Assembly: GCA_021029595.1 (NCBI GenBank)
Contig: JAJJOY010000013.1
Location: 1-35,337 of the forward strand
Source of the DNA: Hominenteromicrobium mulieris
GTDB lineage: Bacteria > Bacillota > Clostridia > Oscillospirales > Acutalibacteraceae
Length of the DNA stretch: 35,337 nt
Reading direction: 5' to 3'
A program made the position numbers and the translations under genes. Below are positions 22,359 to 29,517 of this stretch, piece by piece. The notes beneath the pieces are model-generated. The model saw only the letters and a program-made list of their open reading frames with translations. It was not told the DNA's origin and ran no database searches. How positions within the stretch are numbered: position 1 is the stretch's first letter; each line of letters starts with the position of its first letter.

Positions 22359-23840
22359 ATGAAAGAAAGAGAAAAATTCGGTTCTCGGTTGGGATTTATT
22401 TTAGTTTCGGCCGGGTGCGCCATCGGTATCGGCAATGTGTGGAAATTCCCGTACATTACCGGCATATACGGCGGCGCGGCATTCATCCTGATGTATCTTG
22501 TGTTCCTTGTGGCGCTGGGTCTGCCCATTATGGTGTGCGAATTCACCGTGGGCCGCGGCAGCCGCATGGGCATGGGCAAGGCGCTCGATACACTGGAACC
22601 GAAGGGCACGAAATGGCATCGCATGAAGTGGATCAGCATTCTCGGCAGCTTTTTGCTGATGATGTTCTACACCATGGTGGGCGGCTGGATGCTGAAATAC
22701 GCATTTATGGAGGCAACCGGTACGTTTGTCGGCTTGGACGGCAAGGCGGTAGAGGGCGTGTTCGGCGATATGCTGACAAATCCGGGCACGCTGACGTTCT
22801 GGGCGATTGTCGCCATTGTTATTTCGTTCGGTGCATGCGGCTTTGGCCTGGAAAAGGGCATTGAGAAAGTGACGAAAGTCATGATGATTGCCCTGCTGCT
22901 TTTGATGATTGCGCTGGCTGTGAACTCCGCATTTTTGCCGAATGCCGCGGCAGGCATCAAGTTCTACCTTGTGCCGGACTTCGGTGAAGTGGCAAAGAAA
23001 GGCTTCGGCAACGCGGTGTTTGCGGCGATGTCGCAGGCGTTCTTCACGCTTTCCATCGGCATCGGCTCCATGGAGATCTTCGGCAGCTATCTGGACCGCA
23101 AAAAGCGCATTACGGGCGAAGCGGTGAACATCGTGCTGCTGGACACGTTTGTTGCGCTGATGGCGGGTTTCATCATTATCCCGGTGTGCTTTGCCTACGG
23201 GGTGGAGCCGGGCTCGGGTCCGTCGCTGCTGTTCATCACGCTGCCGACGCTCTTCAATAACATGGCGGGCGGCAGAATTTGGGGCACGCTGTTCTTCATC
23301 TTCATGTCGTTTGCGGCGCTTTCGACCATCATTGCGGTGTTCGAGGAGATTCTCGCATTCTTCATGGATATCGGCGGTTGGAGCCGCAAAAAGGCTGTGG
23401 GCGTGAACTTTGTGCTGATCACGGTGCTTTCCCTGCCGGCGATTCTCGGCTTTAATGTGCTTTCCGGCATTCAGCCGCTGGGTGAGGGCAGCAACATTAT
23501 GGATATGGAAGACTTCCTTGTTTCTTCCAATCTGCTGCCGCTGGGCAGCCTTGTGTTCGTACTGTTCTGCGTGCGCAAAAACGGTTGGGGCTTTGAGAAT
23601 TTCCTCAAGGAAGCGAACAAAGGCGAGGGCATTAAGTTCCCGCACTGGATCCGCCTTTACATGCAGTACATTCTGCCTCTGATTGTGGTCATCATTTACC
23701 TGAAAGGCTACTACGATATGTTCAGCGGCAAGAGTACGGCGGTGTTTGTGAGCTGGATGTGCTTTGCGGTGCTGCTGCTTTTCGTCATCTTCGGCGTTTC
23801 AATTTTTACGGGACGGAAGAAGACGGAAAGAACAAAGTGA
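22359..23840 (+). CDS. Sodium-dependent transporter, NSS/SNF family
   Basis: A 493-residue member of the neurotransmitter:sodium symporter family (LeuT/MhsT-like), which imports amino acids or related amines with Na+. The signature is at the N-terminus: GSRLGFILVSAGCAIGIGNVWKFPY (seen in two parts: SAGCAIGIGNVWKFPY), with the unwound helix-1 motif for Na+ and substrate. About 11-12 membrane helices can be traced, and the length is normal. The ATG at 22359 has GGAGG 8 bases upstream; the in-frame ATG at 22251 was rejected because its 36 extra residues are polar and lie over the hairpins. The C-terminus ends in a short basic tail. The substrate is not determined. Confidence 0.94.
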   Translation: MKEREKFGSRLGFILVSAGCAIGIGNVWKFPYITGIYGGAAFILMYLVFLVALGLPIMVCEFTVGRGSRMGMGKALDTLEPKGTKWHRMKWISILGSFLLMMFYTMVGGWMLKYAFMEATGTFVGLDGKAVEGVFGDMLTNPGTLTFWAIVAIVISFGACGFGLEKGIEKVTKVMMIALLLLMIALAVNSAFLPNAAAGIKFYLVPDFGEVAKKGFGNAVFAAMSQAFFTLSIGIGSMEIFGSYLDRKKRITGEAVNIVLLDTFVALMAGFIIIPVCFAYGVEPGSGPSLLFITLPTLFNNMAGGRIWGTLFFIFMSFAALSTIIAVFEEILAFFMDIGGWSRKKAVGVNFVLITVLSLPAILGFNVLSGIQPLGEGSNIMDMEDFLVSSNLLPLGSLVFVLFCVRKNGWGFENFLKEANKGEGIKFPHWIRLYMQYILPLIVVIIYLKGYYDMFSGKSTAVFVSWMCFAVLLLFVIFGVSIFTGRKKTERTK

Positions 23841-23899
23841 CCGGCAACGTGGGTTAAAAGTTTTGCTCAAACTTTTTCAAAAGCTTGTCCGTTTCCAAA

Positions 23900-24046
23900 A
23901 GTGAAACCTTTGGTCGTCGTCCGCAGACGACGAAACTCTTTTGCCTACCAAAAATCAGGAGAGGAGTTTCAAATGTCCGGTGGACATTTGAAATCGGGGA
24001 ACCCTATTAAGGGGGGCCCCGAAAAAGCGATAGCTTTTTAGAAAAT
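23900..24046. repeat. Palindrome-rich intergenic patch
   Basis: Three perfect hairpins occur between the NSS gene and the shared terminator: CGTCGTC-cgca-GACGACG (23915-23932), TTTCAAATGTCC-ggt-GGACATTTGAAA (23967-23993) and AAAAAGC-gata-GCTTTTT (near 24023-24040). No coding potential is seen. The second has 12-base arms and the same 3-base loop style as the patch at 19130-19300. Confidence 0.6.
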
Positions 24047-24047
24047 T

Positions 24048-24095
24048 AAAAGACCGCTGTATGATTTGCATTACGCACATACAGCGGTCTTTTTT
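24048..24095. terminator. Bidirectional terminator
   Basis: AAAAGACCGCTGTATG (24048-24063) pairs with CATACAGCGGTCTTTT (24078-24093), with T-runs on both strands. It separates the convergent NSS and DUF5131 genes. Confidence 0.9.
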
Positions 24096-24979
24096 CATTT
24101 CCCTTCCAGCACAGTGCATTTACCGCACCTTGCGCAGCCGTTGCAGATCATGCGGCTGCCGCATTTTTCGCACTGGGGGCCAAAGTATTTTTCGTATTTT
24201 CGCCCGGCGTCGAACAGGCCGTAATCGTCTTCGAGCTTGAATTTCATCGGCTTGCCCTGATACGATATGCCGGATTTATACGCCATTTCGCTTTGCACGC
24301 GCTTATTCGGCAGGAAGTACCGCCGACCGTCCTTGATGAAGTTTGTGCCCGTCTCGATAAAGCAGAACGTGACGTTTTGGTTTGCGCACTGCCTGTGCAG
24401 CGAGCGCACCCAGTCGTAATCGCACGGGCGCGCGCCGTCGTAGTTTTCGCCGCCGCAGATAACCTGCTCAATCTGCCCCATCGCAAGGTATTTTTCAATC
24501 TCTATGGGGCCGAGCAAGGGCGCTGTCATGATGCCCTTGTGCTTAAACGGCAGGCTGTGCAGCATGGGGATGCGCTCGTCCGCGCGGCGCTGATTTTCGC
24601 ACGTGACGTTGAAAAAGATGTGCTCCCAACCGTCGCCCCAGTTATACGGCAAACATTTTTCTACGCGCTCCGGGCGCTTTGTGAGCAGGAAAAACGAAAT
24701 ATCCCGCCGCTGATCCATGATCTCCCACGCTTCACGCCGCCACGGGTCGGCCTGCTCCAAAAAGAAATCGGACGTCATGCACACGCGCAGCTGCTCGCCG
24801 CTTTTTACTTTGTAGTTGCCTGCGCGGTCGCGGCTTAAAGGATAGTGAAAGCCCGTTTTTGTGCGGTAAATTTTCGCGCCGTTATGCCCGCGCTGACTGT
24901 CGAGAAAATACATATAGCAGTGTGCGCAGCCCTCGCTGCACTTCACGCACCCGTGCCACGGGTTCCAAATATCGTGCAT
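24095..24979 (-). CDS. DUF5131 family protein (phage Gp37/Gp68-like)
   Basis: A 294-residue protein of the DUF5131 (Gp37/Gp68) family, which is related to radical-SAM-like proteins. The N-terminus has HDIWNPWHGCVKCSEGCAHCYMY with cysteines in a C-x2-C-x3-C-x2-C arrangement, and the middle has FFLLTKRPERV, FNVTCENQ and VICGGEN typical of the family. The C-terminus carries a second cysteine group, CEKCGSRMICNGCARCGKC, like a zinc ribbon. The ATG at 24979 has AAGGAGG 6 bases upstream. It starts 11 bases after the glycerate kinase stop, so the two are co-transcribed. Members occur both in phages and as chromosomal genes; no biochemical role is established. Confidence 0.85.
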   Translation of the reverse strand: MHDIWNPWHGCVKCSEGCAHCYMYFLDSQRGHNGAKIYRTKTGFHYPLSRDRAGNYKVKSGEQLRVCMTSDFFLEQADPWRREAWEIMDQRRDISFFLLTKRPERVEKCLPYNWGDGWEHIFFNVTCENQRRADERIPMLHSLPFKHKGIMTAPLLGPIEIEKYLAMGQIEQVICGGENYDGARPCDYDWVRSLHRQCANQNVTFCFIETGTNFIKDGRRYFLPNKRVQSEMAYKSGISYQGKPMKFKLEDDYGLFDAGRKYEKYFGPQCEKCGSRMICNGCARCGKCTVLEGK

Positions 24980-24990
24980 ACCGTACCTCC

Positions 24991-26121
24991 TTATCGCAGG
25001 GTAAGAAGCCGAAAGACCTGCTCTGCGCTTTCGGCGAGATTTTCCGCCGCGGTTTCGGGGCGCATGGCTTCGTCTAATGTCGTCACGCCGCGCACAGCGG
25101 GGAAAAACGCCGTGATGCCGGCTTTGTTGCACGCTTCCGCGCCCTTTTCAATACCGCCCGCAAACGCGATGACGGGCTTGTGATACTTCTTAGCAAACTT
25201 CGCCACGCCTACGGGCGCTTTGCCCATAGCGGTTTGGGCGTCCAATCTGCCCTCACCCGTCACGACGAAATCGGCATTTTTGATTTTTTCCTCTAAGTGC
25301 GTTTCCTCCATGACGATTTCAATGCCGGGCATGAGCTCTGCGTGCAGGAACACGCCGAGTGCGAAGCCGAGGCCGCCCGCCGCGCCTGCGCCGGGGGTAT
25401 CAAGATTGCTTTCGGGATACAGTTCTTTCGTCAATGCGGCGTAATCTCGCATATAGCCGTCCATTTCGCGAATCATTTCGGGTGTAGCACCCTTTTGCGG
25501 ACCAAAGACGGCACTGCACCCGTTTTCGCCGCACAGCGGGTTTGTGACGTCGCACGCCGCGCGGATGACGCAGTTTTTGAGCGCGGGCAGGGCATTTTTG
25601 TTCTCGATTTTTGCGAGCACGCGCAGCCCCTCTGCGCCGAACGGGACGGGGTTGCCGTCCTTATCCAAAAGATCGAACCCGAGGGCTTGCAGCATGCCTG
25701 CGCCGCCGTCATTCGTTGCGCTGCCGCCGATGCCGAGGATAAACCGCTTGCAGCCGCGATTTATTGCATCGCGCAGCATTTCGCCCACGCCGTAGGTGGT
25801 GGTTTTCATGGGGTTCCGCTTATCTTGGGGTACGAGCGGCAGGCCCGCTGCCTGTGCCATTTCCAATATGGCGAGATCGCCTTTGACGCCGTATTCCGCC
25901 GTGACCTTCTCGCCGAGCGGACCCGTGACCCGCACGCGCACCGTTTCGCCGTGCAGGCCCTCTGTGAGCGCTGCAGACGTGCCTTCGCCGCCGTCCGCCA
26001 CAGGGCACACCGCGCACTCGATTGCGCCGTCTGCGCGGCGTACGCCCTCTGCCACGGCCTTGCCTGCCTCTATGGAAGACAAACTGCCTTTAAACGAATC
26101 CATCGCAATCACAACGCGCAC
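24991..26121 (-). CDS. Glycerate kinase (GlxK/GarK family, glycerate 2-kinase)
   Basis: A 376-residue enzyme that phosphorylates D-glycerate with ATP, normally to 2-phosphoglycerate in this family. The N-terminus MRVVIAMDSFKGSLSSIEAG is the family signature, followed by VCPVADGGEGTSAAL, FILGIGGSATNDGGAG and LGFALGVFLH and the late VVTGEGRLDAQT. The length is typical (about 375-380). The GTG start at 26121 has AGGGGG 7 bases upstream, and a good promoter lies at 26152-26180. No glycerate transporter or tartronate semialdehyde reductase lies next to it; its downstream partner is the DUF5131 gene. Confidence 0.95.
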   Translation of the reverse strand: MRVVIAMDSFKGSLSSIEAGKAVAEGVRRADGAIECAVCPVADGGEGTSAALTEGLHGETVRVRVTGPLGEKVTAEYGVKGDLAILEMAQAAGLPLVPQDKRNPMKTTTYGVGEMLRDAINRGCKRFILGIGGSATNDGGAGMLQALGFDLLDKDGNPVPFGAEGLRVLAKIENKNALPALKNCVIRAACDVTNPLCGENGCSAVFGPQKGATPEMIREMDGYMRDYAALTKELYPESNLDTPGAGAAGGLGFALGVFLHAELMPGIEIVMEETHLEEKIKNADFVVTGEGRLDAQTAMGKAPVGVAKFAKKYHKPVIAFAGGIEKGAEACNKAGITAFFPAVRGVTTLDEAMRPETAAENLAESAEQVFRLLTLR

Positions 26122-26151
26122 TCAAACGCCCCCTAAGAATTTCTTTTCACC

Positions 26152-26180
26152 ATAATAGCACATTTGTTCCCTGTTTTCAA
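26152..26180 (-). promoter_or_regulatory. Promoter of the glycerate kinase gene
   Basis: On the minus strand TTGAAA (26175-26180) and TATTAT (26152-26157) are 17 bases apart, 30 bases before the GTG start. Confidence 0.75.
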
Positions 26181-26196
26181 GATGAAATCGGGCATG

Positions 26197-26233
26197 AAAA
26201 AACGCAGGAAAGCGCTTTGCCTTCCTGCGTTTT
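26197..26233 (-). terminator. Terminator of the antiporter gene
   Basis: AAACGCAGGAA pairs with TTCCTGCGTTT around GCGCTTTGCC-type loop sequence, followed by T's on the minus strand, 14 bases after the antiporter stop codon. It also overlaps the region just upstream of the glycerate kinase promoter. Confidence 0.85.
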
Positions 26234-26246
26234 GTATTCTATGAAA

Positions 26247-27536
26247 TTACTTGAGGGTAATGGGCTTTACAGGTTTGTTCTCCTCGCGGGCGCTGGTCTT
26301 GCCCTCGGGCTTGATTTCGCCTGCGGCAAGCAGGGAACGCTTTGTGAGAGACGGGCCGATGAGCTCATACACCAGCACGGAGAACAGCACGACGTTGCGC
26401 ACGATGCTGCCGTCTGCAAGGGACGTAGCGGTGAGCGCCATGCCGAGCGCCACGCCGGCCTGCGGCAGAAGCGTGATGCCGAGATGCTTTTTGATGTGGT
26501 CACTGCACTTTGTCATGGCGCAGCTGATGTAAGAGCCGGAGATCTTACCGACAGAGCGGAAGACGATGTAAATGATGCCGATGAGCAGCACGAGCGGGTT
26601 GCTTAAAATATTCAAATCGAGCTCCGCGCCGGAAAGCACGAAGAACAAAATGTTGATGGGGCCTGTCCAGCGATCCAGACGGCTCATCAGCTCTTCGGAA
26701 GCGCTGCACACATTGCAGAAGACCGTACCGGTCATCATGCAGACGAGCAGCAGAGAGAAACCGATCTTCACGCCGCCGAGCTCAAATTCCATGGAGGAGA
26801 TACCAACCATGAGAAGCACGAAGGCGACCGTGAGGGACAAACGCTTACTGCGAGAATGGAAATAGGTCTCTAACCAGTTGAGCGCAAGGCCGGAAAGTGC
26901 GCCGAGCACGAGGGAAATCACGATCTCGATGATGGGCTCTAAAATGACGCTGACAACGCTGATGCTGCCCATTTCGAGCGCGCCGGCGATGCCGAAGGAC
27001 ACGGAGAACAGCACGAGGCCCACGGCGTCATCGATGGCGACGACCATGAGCAGGAGCTTTGTGAGCGGGCCGTCTGCCTTATACTGGCGCACGACCATGA
27101 GCGTAGCCGCCGGGGCCGTAGCCGCGGCGATGGCACCGAGGGTGATGGCAGAGGGCAGCGAAAGGAGGGCGGGATTGATGAGATGCAGGACAATGAGGGC
27201 GATATCGACCACAATAGTCGTGATGACCGCCTGCAGAATGCCGACGGTGATGGCCTGCTTACCCATCGTTTTGAGCTGCGAGACGCGGAACTCGTTGCCG
27301 ATGGCGAACGCGATGAAGCCGAGCGCCGTCTGCGTGATGACGCTGAGGCCCTCCACCTGCTCCAGAGAATTGAAGCCGATGTACGGAAGGTTCAGCGCGC
27401 CGAGACAGAACGGACCGATGAGCAGACCGCCGACGAGGTACGCCGTGACCGCAGGCAGATGTACGAGCTTTGCCAAGCGGGACATCAGCAGACCGACGAC
27501 CAGAGCGATGGCCAGACAAATCAGGGTTTTTTCCAC
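26247..27536 (-). CDS. Cation:proton antiporter, CPA2 (Kef/NapA) type
   Basis: A membrane protein of about 429 residues with roughly 12 helices, of the monovalent cation:proton antiporter-2 family, exchanging Na+ or K+ for H+. Typical features are HLPAVTAYLVGGLLIGP near the N-terminus, the QTALGFIAFAIGNEF stretch, ATAPAATLMVV and the charged VVAIDDAVGLVLFS helix, whose two aspartates correspond to the ion-binding DD/ND pair. There is no C-terminal TrkA-N domain, unlike KefB/KefC, so direct gating by NAD(H) is not expected. The start is uncertain: the GTG at 27536 was chosen (GAAAGG about 13 bases upstream); an in-frame GTG at 27578 would add a basic leader without a good ribosome binding site. 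Confidence 0.9.
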   Translation of the reverse strand: MEKTLICLAIALVVGLLMSRLAKLVHLPAVTAYLVGGLLIGPFCLGALNLPYIGFNSLEQVEGLSVITQTALGFIAFAIGNEFRVSQLKTMGKQAITVGILQAVITTIVVDIALIVLHLINPALLSLPSAITLGAIAAATAPAATLMVVRQYKADGPLTKLLLMVVAIDDAVGLVLFSVSFGIAGALEMGSISVVSVILEPIIEIVISLVLGALSGLALNWLETYFHSRSKRLSLTVAFVLLMVGISSMEFELGGVKIGFSLLLVCMMTGTVFCNVCSASEELMSRLDRWTGPINILFFVLSGAELDLNILSNPLVLLIGIIYIVFRSVGKISGSYISCAMTKCSDHIKKHLGITLLPQAGVALGMALTATSLADGSIVRNVVLFSVLVYELIGPSLTKRSLLAAGEIKPEGKTSAREENKPVKPITLK

Positions 27537-27676
27537 TTTTTGAACACTTACCTTTCTTCGAGGTACGCGTGCGGCCACACAGGAAAGTGCCGGTCTCCGC
27601 CCCTCCGTTTGTATATCTTTTTTCTTTGTCCGCCTGCCGCCGGAGCACGCAGACGAAAAAAGCAGAATTCCAAAAA

Positions 27677-27705
27677 AGTTTACAACAATTTCACGGATAT
27701 GTCAA
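27677..27705 (-). promoter_or_regulatory. Promoter of the antiporter gene
   Basis: Minus strand TTGACA (27700-27705) and TAAACT (27677-27682) with a 17-base spacer. The leader to the start codon is about 140 bases, AT- then GC-rich, with no recognised riboswitch. Confidence 0.65.
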
Positions 27706-27849
27706 TGTTTTTTGACGCCATGTTTTAGGGAAAAAAGGCGTTTTTTCCCGTTGTTTTGCTGAATATGGTAAGTCGTGAAGTAAAACCTGTTGAAGGAATA
27801 AAGTTTTGCTCAAGCTTTCTGCGCGGACAGCTAAAAGCAAGCGTAAATG

Positions 27850-27875
27850 AAAAAACCCCTCTGACAGAGGGGGCT
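27850..27875 (-). terminator. Second terminator after the 5S gene
   Basis: CCCCTCT-gac-AGAGGGG hairpin (27856-27872) followed by TTTTTT on the minus strand. Confidence 0.8.
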
Positions 27876-27889
27876 TTTAGCTTTTGAAA

Positions 27890-27920
27890 AATAAAAAAGA
27901 ACCACATTTCTGTGATTCTT
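27890..27920 (-). terminator. First terminator after the 5S gene
   Basis: On the minus strand AAGAATCACA pairs with TGTGGTTCTT (one mismatch) around GAAA, followed by a T-run. It starts 6 bases after the 5S 3' end. Confidence 0.85.
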
Positions 27921-27925
27921 CTAAG

Positions 27926-28042
27926 TGTTGGCGCCAACCTATCGTCCCGGGCCGTTGCCAGCCGAGTATTTTCAGCACAAACGAGCTTAACTTCTGTGTT
28001 CGGTATGGGAACAGGTGGACCCTCGTTGTAATCAACACCAAC
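27926..28042 (-). rRNA. 5S ribosomal RNA (stand-alone)
   Basis: The minus strand has the conserved 5S core CCATACCGAACACAGAAGTTAAG and closing helix: 5' GTTGGTG pairs with 3' CGCCAAC, giving a 117-base gene. It has its own promoter (28077-28105) and two terminators right after it, and no 16S, 23S or tRNA gene adjoins it. The 16S at the left edge is 27 kb away on the same strand, so this is not part of that operon inside this window. Confidence 0.95.
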
Positions 28043-28076
28043 TATTCTGTTTGCCGCCTCATCTGACGGCTTTATT

Positions 28077-28105
28077 ATAATACCACATCTCTTTCTAAAT
28101 TGCAA
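28077..28105 (-). promoter_or_regulatory. 5S rRNA promoter
   Basis: Minus strand TTGCAA (28100-28105), 17 bases, TATTAT (28077-28082), 35 bases before the 5S 5' end. The GTGGTATTATA segment is shared with the 16S promoter at 582-610. Confidence 0.75.
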
Positions 28106-28145
28106 GCCTTTTTTCAAAAAAATTTCAAAAAGTTTTGAGAAAAGC

Positions 28146-28183
28146 AAAATATGGTATACCAAACATTTTGCATGCCATATTTT
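28146..28183 (-). terminator. Terminator of the SGNH-like gene
   Basis: AAAATATGG (28146-28154) pairs with CCATATTTT (28175-28183), 5 bases after the stop codon on the minus strand. T-run is moderate. Confidence 0.6.
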
Positions 28184-28188
28184 GTAGG

Positions 28189-29370
28189 TTATTCTTCTGT
28201 GTAATCACCGGTGTCATCCGTATAGTCGCCCGTATCATCGGTGTAATCCCCTGTGTTGTCCGTATAATCGCCGGAATCGTCCGTGTAGGTGTCGCCGGCG
28301 GTGTCCGTTGTATCGGTGTTATCGGTGCTGTCGCCGTTCGGATCGGGGGTCGGCGTGGGGGTGGGCGACGGCTCCGGCGTTTTGTTGCCGAGGAGATAAT
28401 CTGCCCAAATGGCGCAGCCCTCGTCGTTTAAGTGGATGCACAAGCCCTCGGGGTCAGCGCAATACTCCGCGGGAAGGTAGCCCTCTGTACAGAATGCGGC
28501 GATGTTTAAGAACTTCAGGTTCTTTTTGCCCGTGCAATAGGTCTGCATCGCTTTGTTATACTGCGCGATGGTGCTGCTGCTGAGCCCCTGATAGTCAATC
28601 CACTCCAGCATGGGCGTAACGGCCTGCACGGTAATTTCAAGGTTCGGGTACTTCGTTTGCAGCGCGGAAATAACCGCCTGTGCAGTGGACGTGACGTCGG
28701 AAACGTCGTTATACGTGAGGTCTTCCTTGCCGAGTTGAATGTAAAGCTTCGTCGCGGAGAAACGGTCGATGGCTTCCGTGACGGTGAGAGCGGTGTCATC
28801 GTCGAGCCACAGGCCGCCCTCACCGCCGTTTAGTTCGTTCTGCGCTTCGCCCCACGAATAATCGCTGCGGGTCATGAATTCCGCGTCGCTCAAAGCGGTG
28901 GTGCTGCCTGCGCCGTCCGTGACGTAGCTTTTCAGGCGCGTCGTCATGCTGTCGCCGATGAAAAGTGCGCCGTCAAAAGCGGAAGACGGCGTAGGCGCGG
29001 CGGAAGCAGTGTTTTCTGCCGGTGCGGCGCTGGCCTGCGGTTTTACGGTGGAGAAGAACTCCGGCTCGCCGTCTGCGGCGATACTGCTGATGGGCGTGCG
29101 CACACCGGCAGCGCTGGCCACGCCGAGGGCAACGAGCGCCACGAGCACAGCGGCGGTGCAGACGACCGCCACGCGGAACTTGTTGATCTTCTTCTTTTTA
29201 TGAGGCACGCCTGCTTTTTGCGGCGCTTTCGGGGCTTCCGTCTTCTGCGGGACATTCTGTGTGGCCTGCTCTGCGGCTCGCCTTGTGCGGCGCTCCGCAC
29301 GGGCGGCTGCGCGCTGTGCCTGCCGTTCTTCCTCGCGCATAGCAGCGGGGCGTTTTCTTTTATTCGCCAA
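28189..29370 (-). CDS. Membrane-anchored SGNH/GDSL-like hydrolase with acidic repeat tail
   Basis: A 393-residue single-pass protein. Residues 1-64 are a very basic cytoplasmic region, 65-88 a membrane helix, and about 130-340 an outer SGNH-type domain. Block I is FIGDSMT (nucleophile Ser141), and the end of the domain has CIHLNDEGCAIWADYLL, in place of the usual D-x-x-H block V. Block III reads LYIQLGKEDLTYN, so the usual G-x-N-D has changed to G-K-E-D; the Asn of the oxyanion hole is missing. The tail (about 345-393) is a PT-rich stretch and a TGDYTDD repeat. The TTG start has AAAGGATG 8 bases upstream and a good promoter. It may modify cell-wall polymers, or be a degenerate carbohydrate-binding relative; the missing Asn leaves activity open. 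Confidence 0.82.
   Translation of the reverse strand: MANKRKRPAAMREEERQAQRAAARAERRTRRAAEQATQNVPQKTEAPKAPQKAGVPHKKKKINKFRVAVVCTAAVLVALVALGVASAAGVRTPISSIAADGEPEFFSTVKPQASAAPAENTASAAPTPSSAFDGALFIGDSMTTRLKSYVTDGAGSTTALSDAEFMTRSDYSWGEAQNELNGGEGGLWLDDDTALTVTEAIDRFSATKLYIQLGKEDLTYNDVSDVTSTAQAVISALQTKYPNLEITVQAVTPMLEWIDYQGLSSSTIAQYNKAMQTYCTGKKNLKFLNIAAFCTEGYLPAEYCADPEGLCIHLNDEGCAIWADYLLGNKTPEPSPTPTPTPDPNGDSTDNTDTTDTAGDTYTDDSGDYTDNTGDYTDDTGDYTDDTGDYTEE
28192..28290 (-). repeat. In-gene tandem repeat coding for TGDYTDD units
   Basis: A 21-base period giving about four to five copies of GDYTDDT at the C-terminus of the SGNH-like protein. Strongly acidic and tyrosine-containing; copies differ at synonymous sites. 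Confidence 0.8.
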
Positions 29371-29414
29371 AATATAGTCATCCTTTCGGAATATTTCTTT
29401 GTTATCTTGGGTTT

Positions 29415-29443
29415 ATTGTACGGCGCGGGAAAGATTCTGTCAA
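29415..29443 (-). promoter_or_regulatory. Promoter of the SGNH-like gene
   Basis: Minus strand TTGACA (29438-29443), 17 bases, TACAAT (29415-29420), 45 bases before the TTG start. It begins right after the terminator of the preceding gene. Confidence 0.85.
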
Positions 29444-29445
29444 GT

Positions 29446-29484
29446 AAAGAGGACACCGCGCAGCGCTGCGGGTGCCCTCTTTTA
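29446..29484 (-). terminator. Terminator of the glycoside hydrolase operon
   Basis: AAGAGGACACC-type left arm pairs with GGTGCCCTCTT (one mismatch), with a GCGCAGCGCTGC inner palindrome as upper stem, followed by T's on the minus strand. Confidence 0.85.
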
Positions 29485-29517
29485 CGGTTTATTTAAATTT
29501 ATACGCTTTATGAATGT

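Noticed and set aside
22401-23645. Minus-strand frame of 414 codons, His/Arg-rich
   Set aside because: Antisense of the NSS transporter; the composition is typical of a shadow of a hydrophobic protein.
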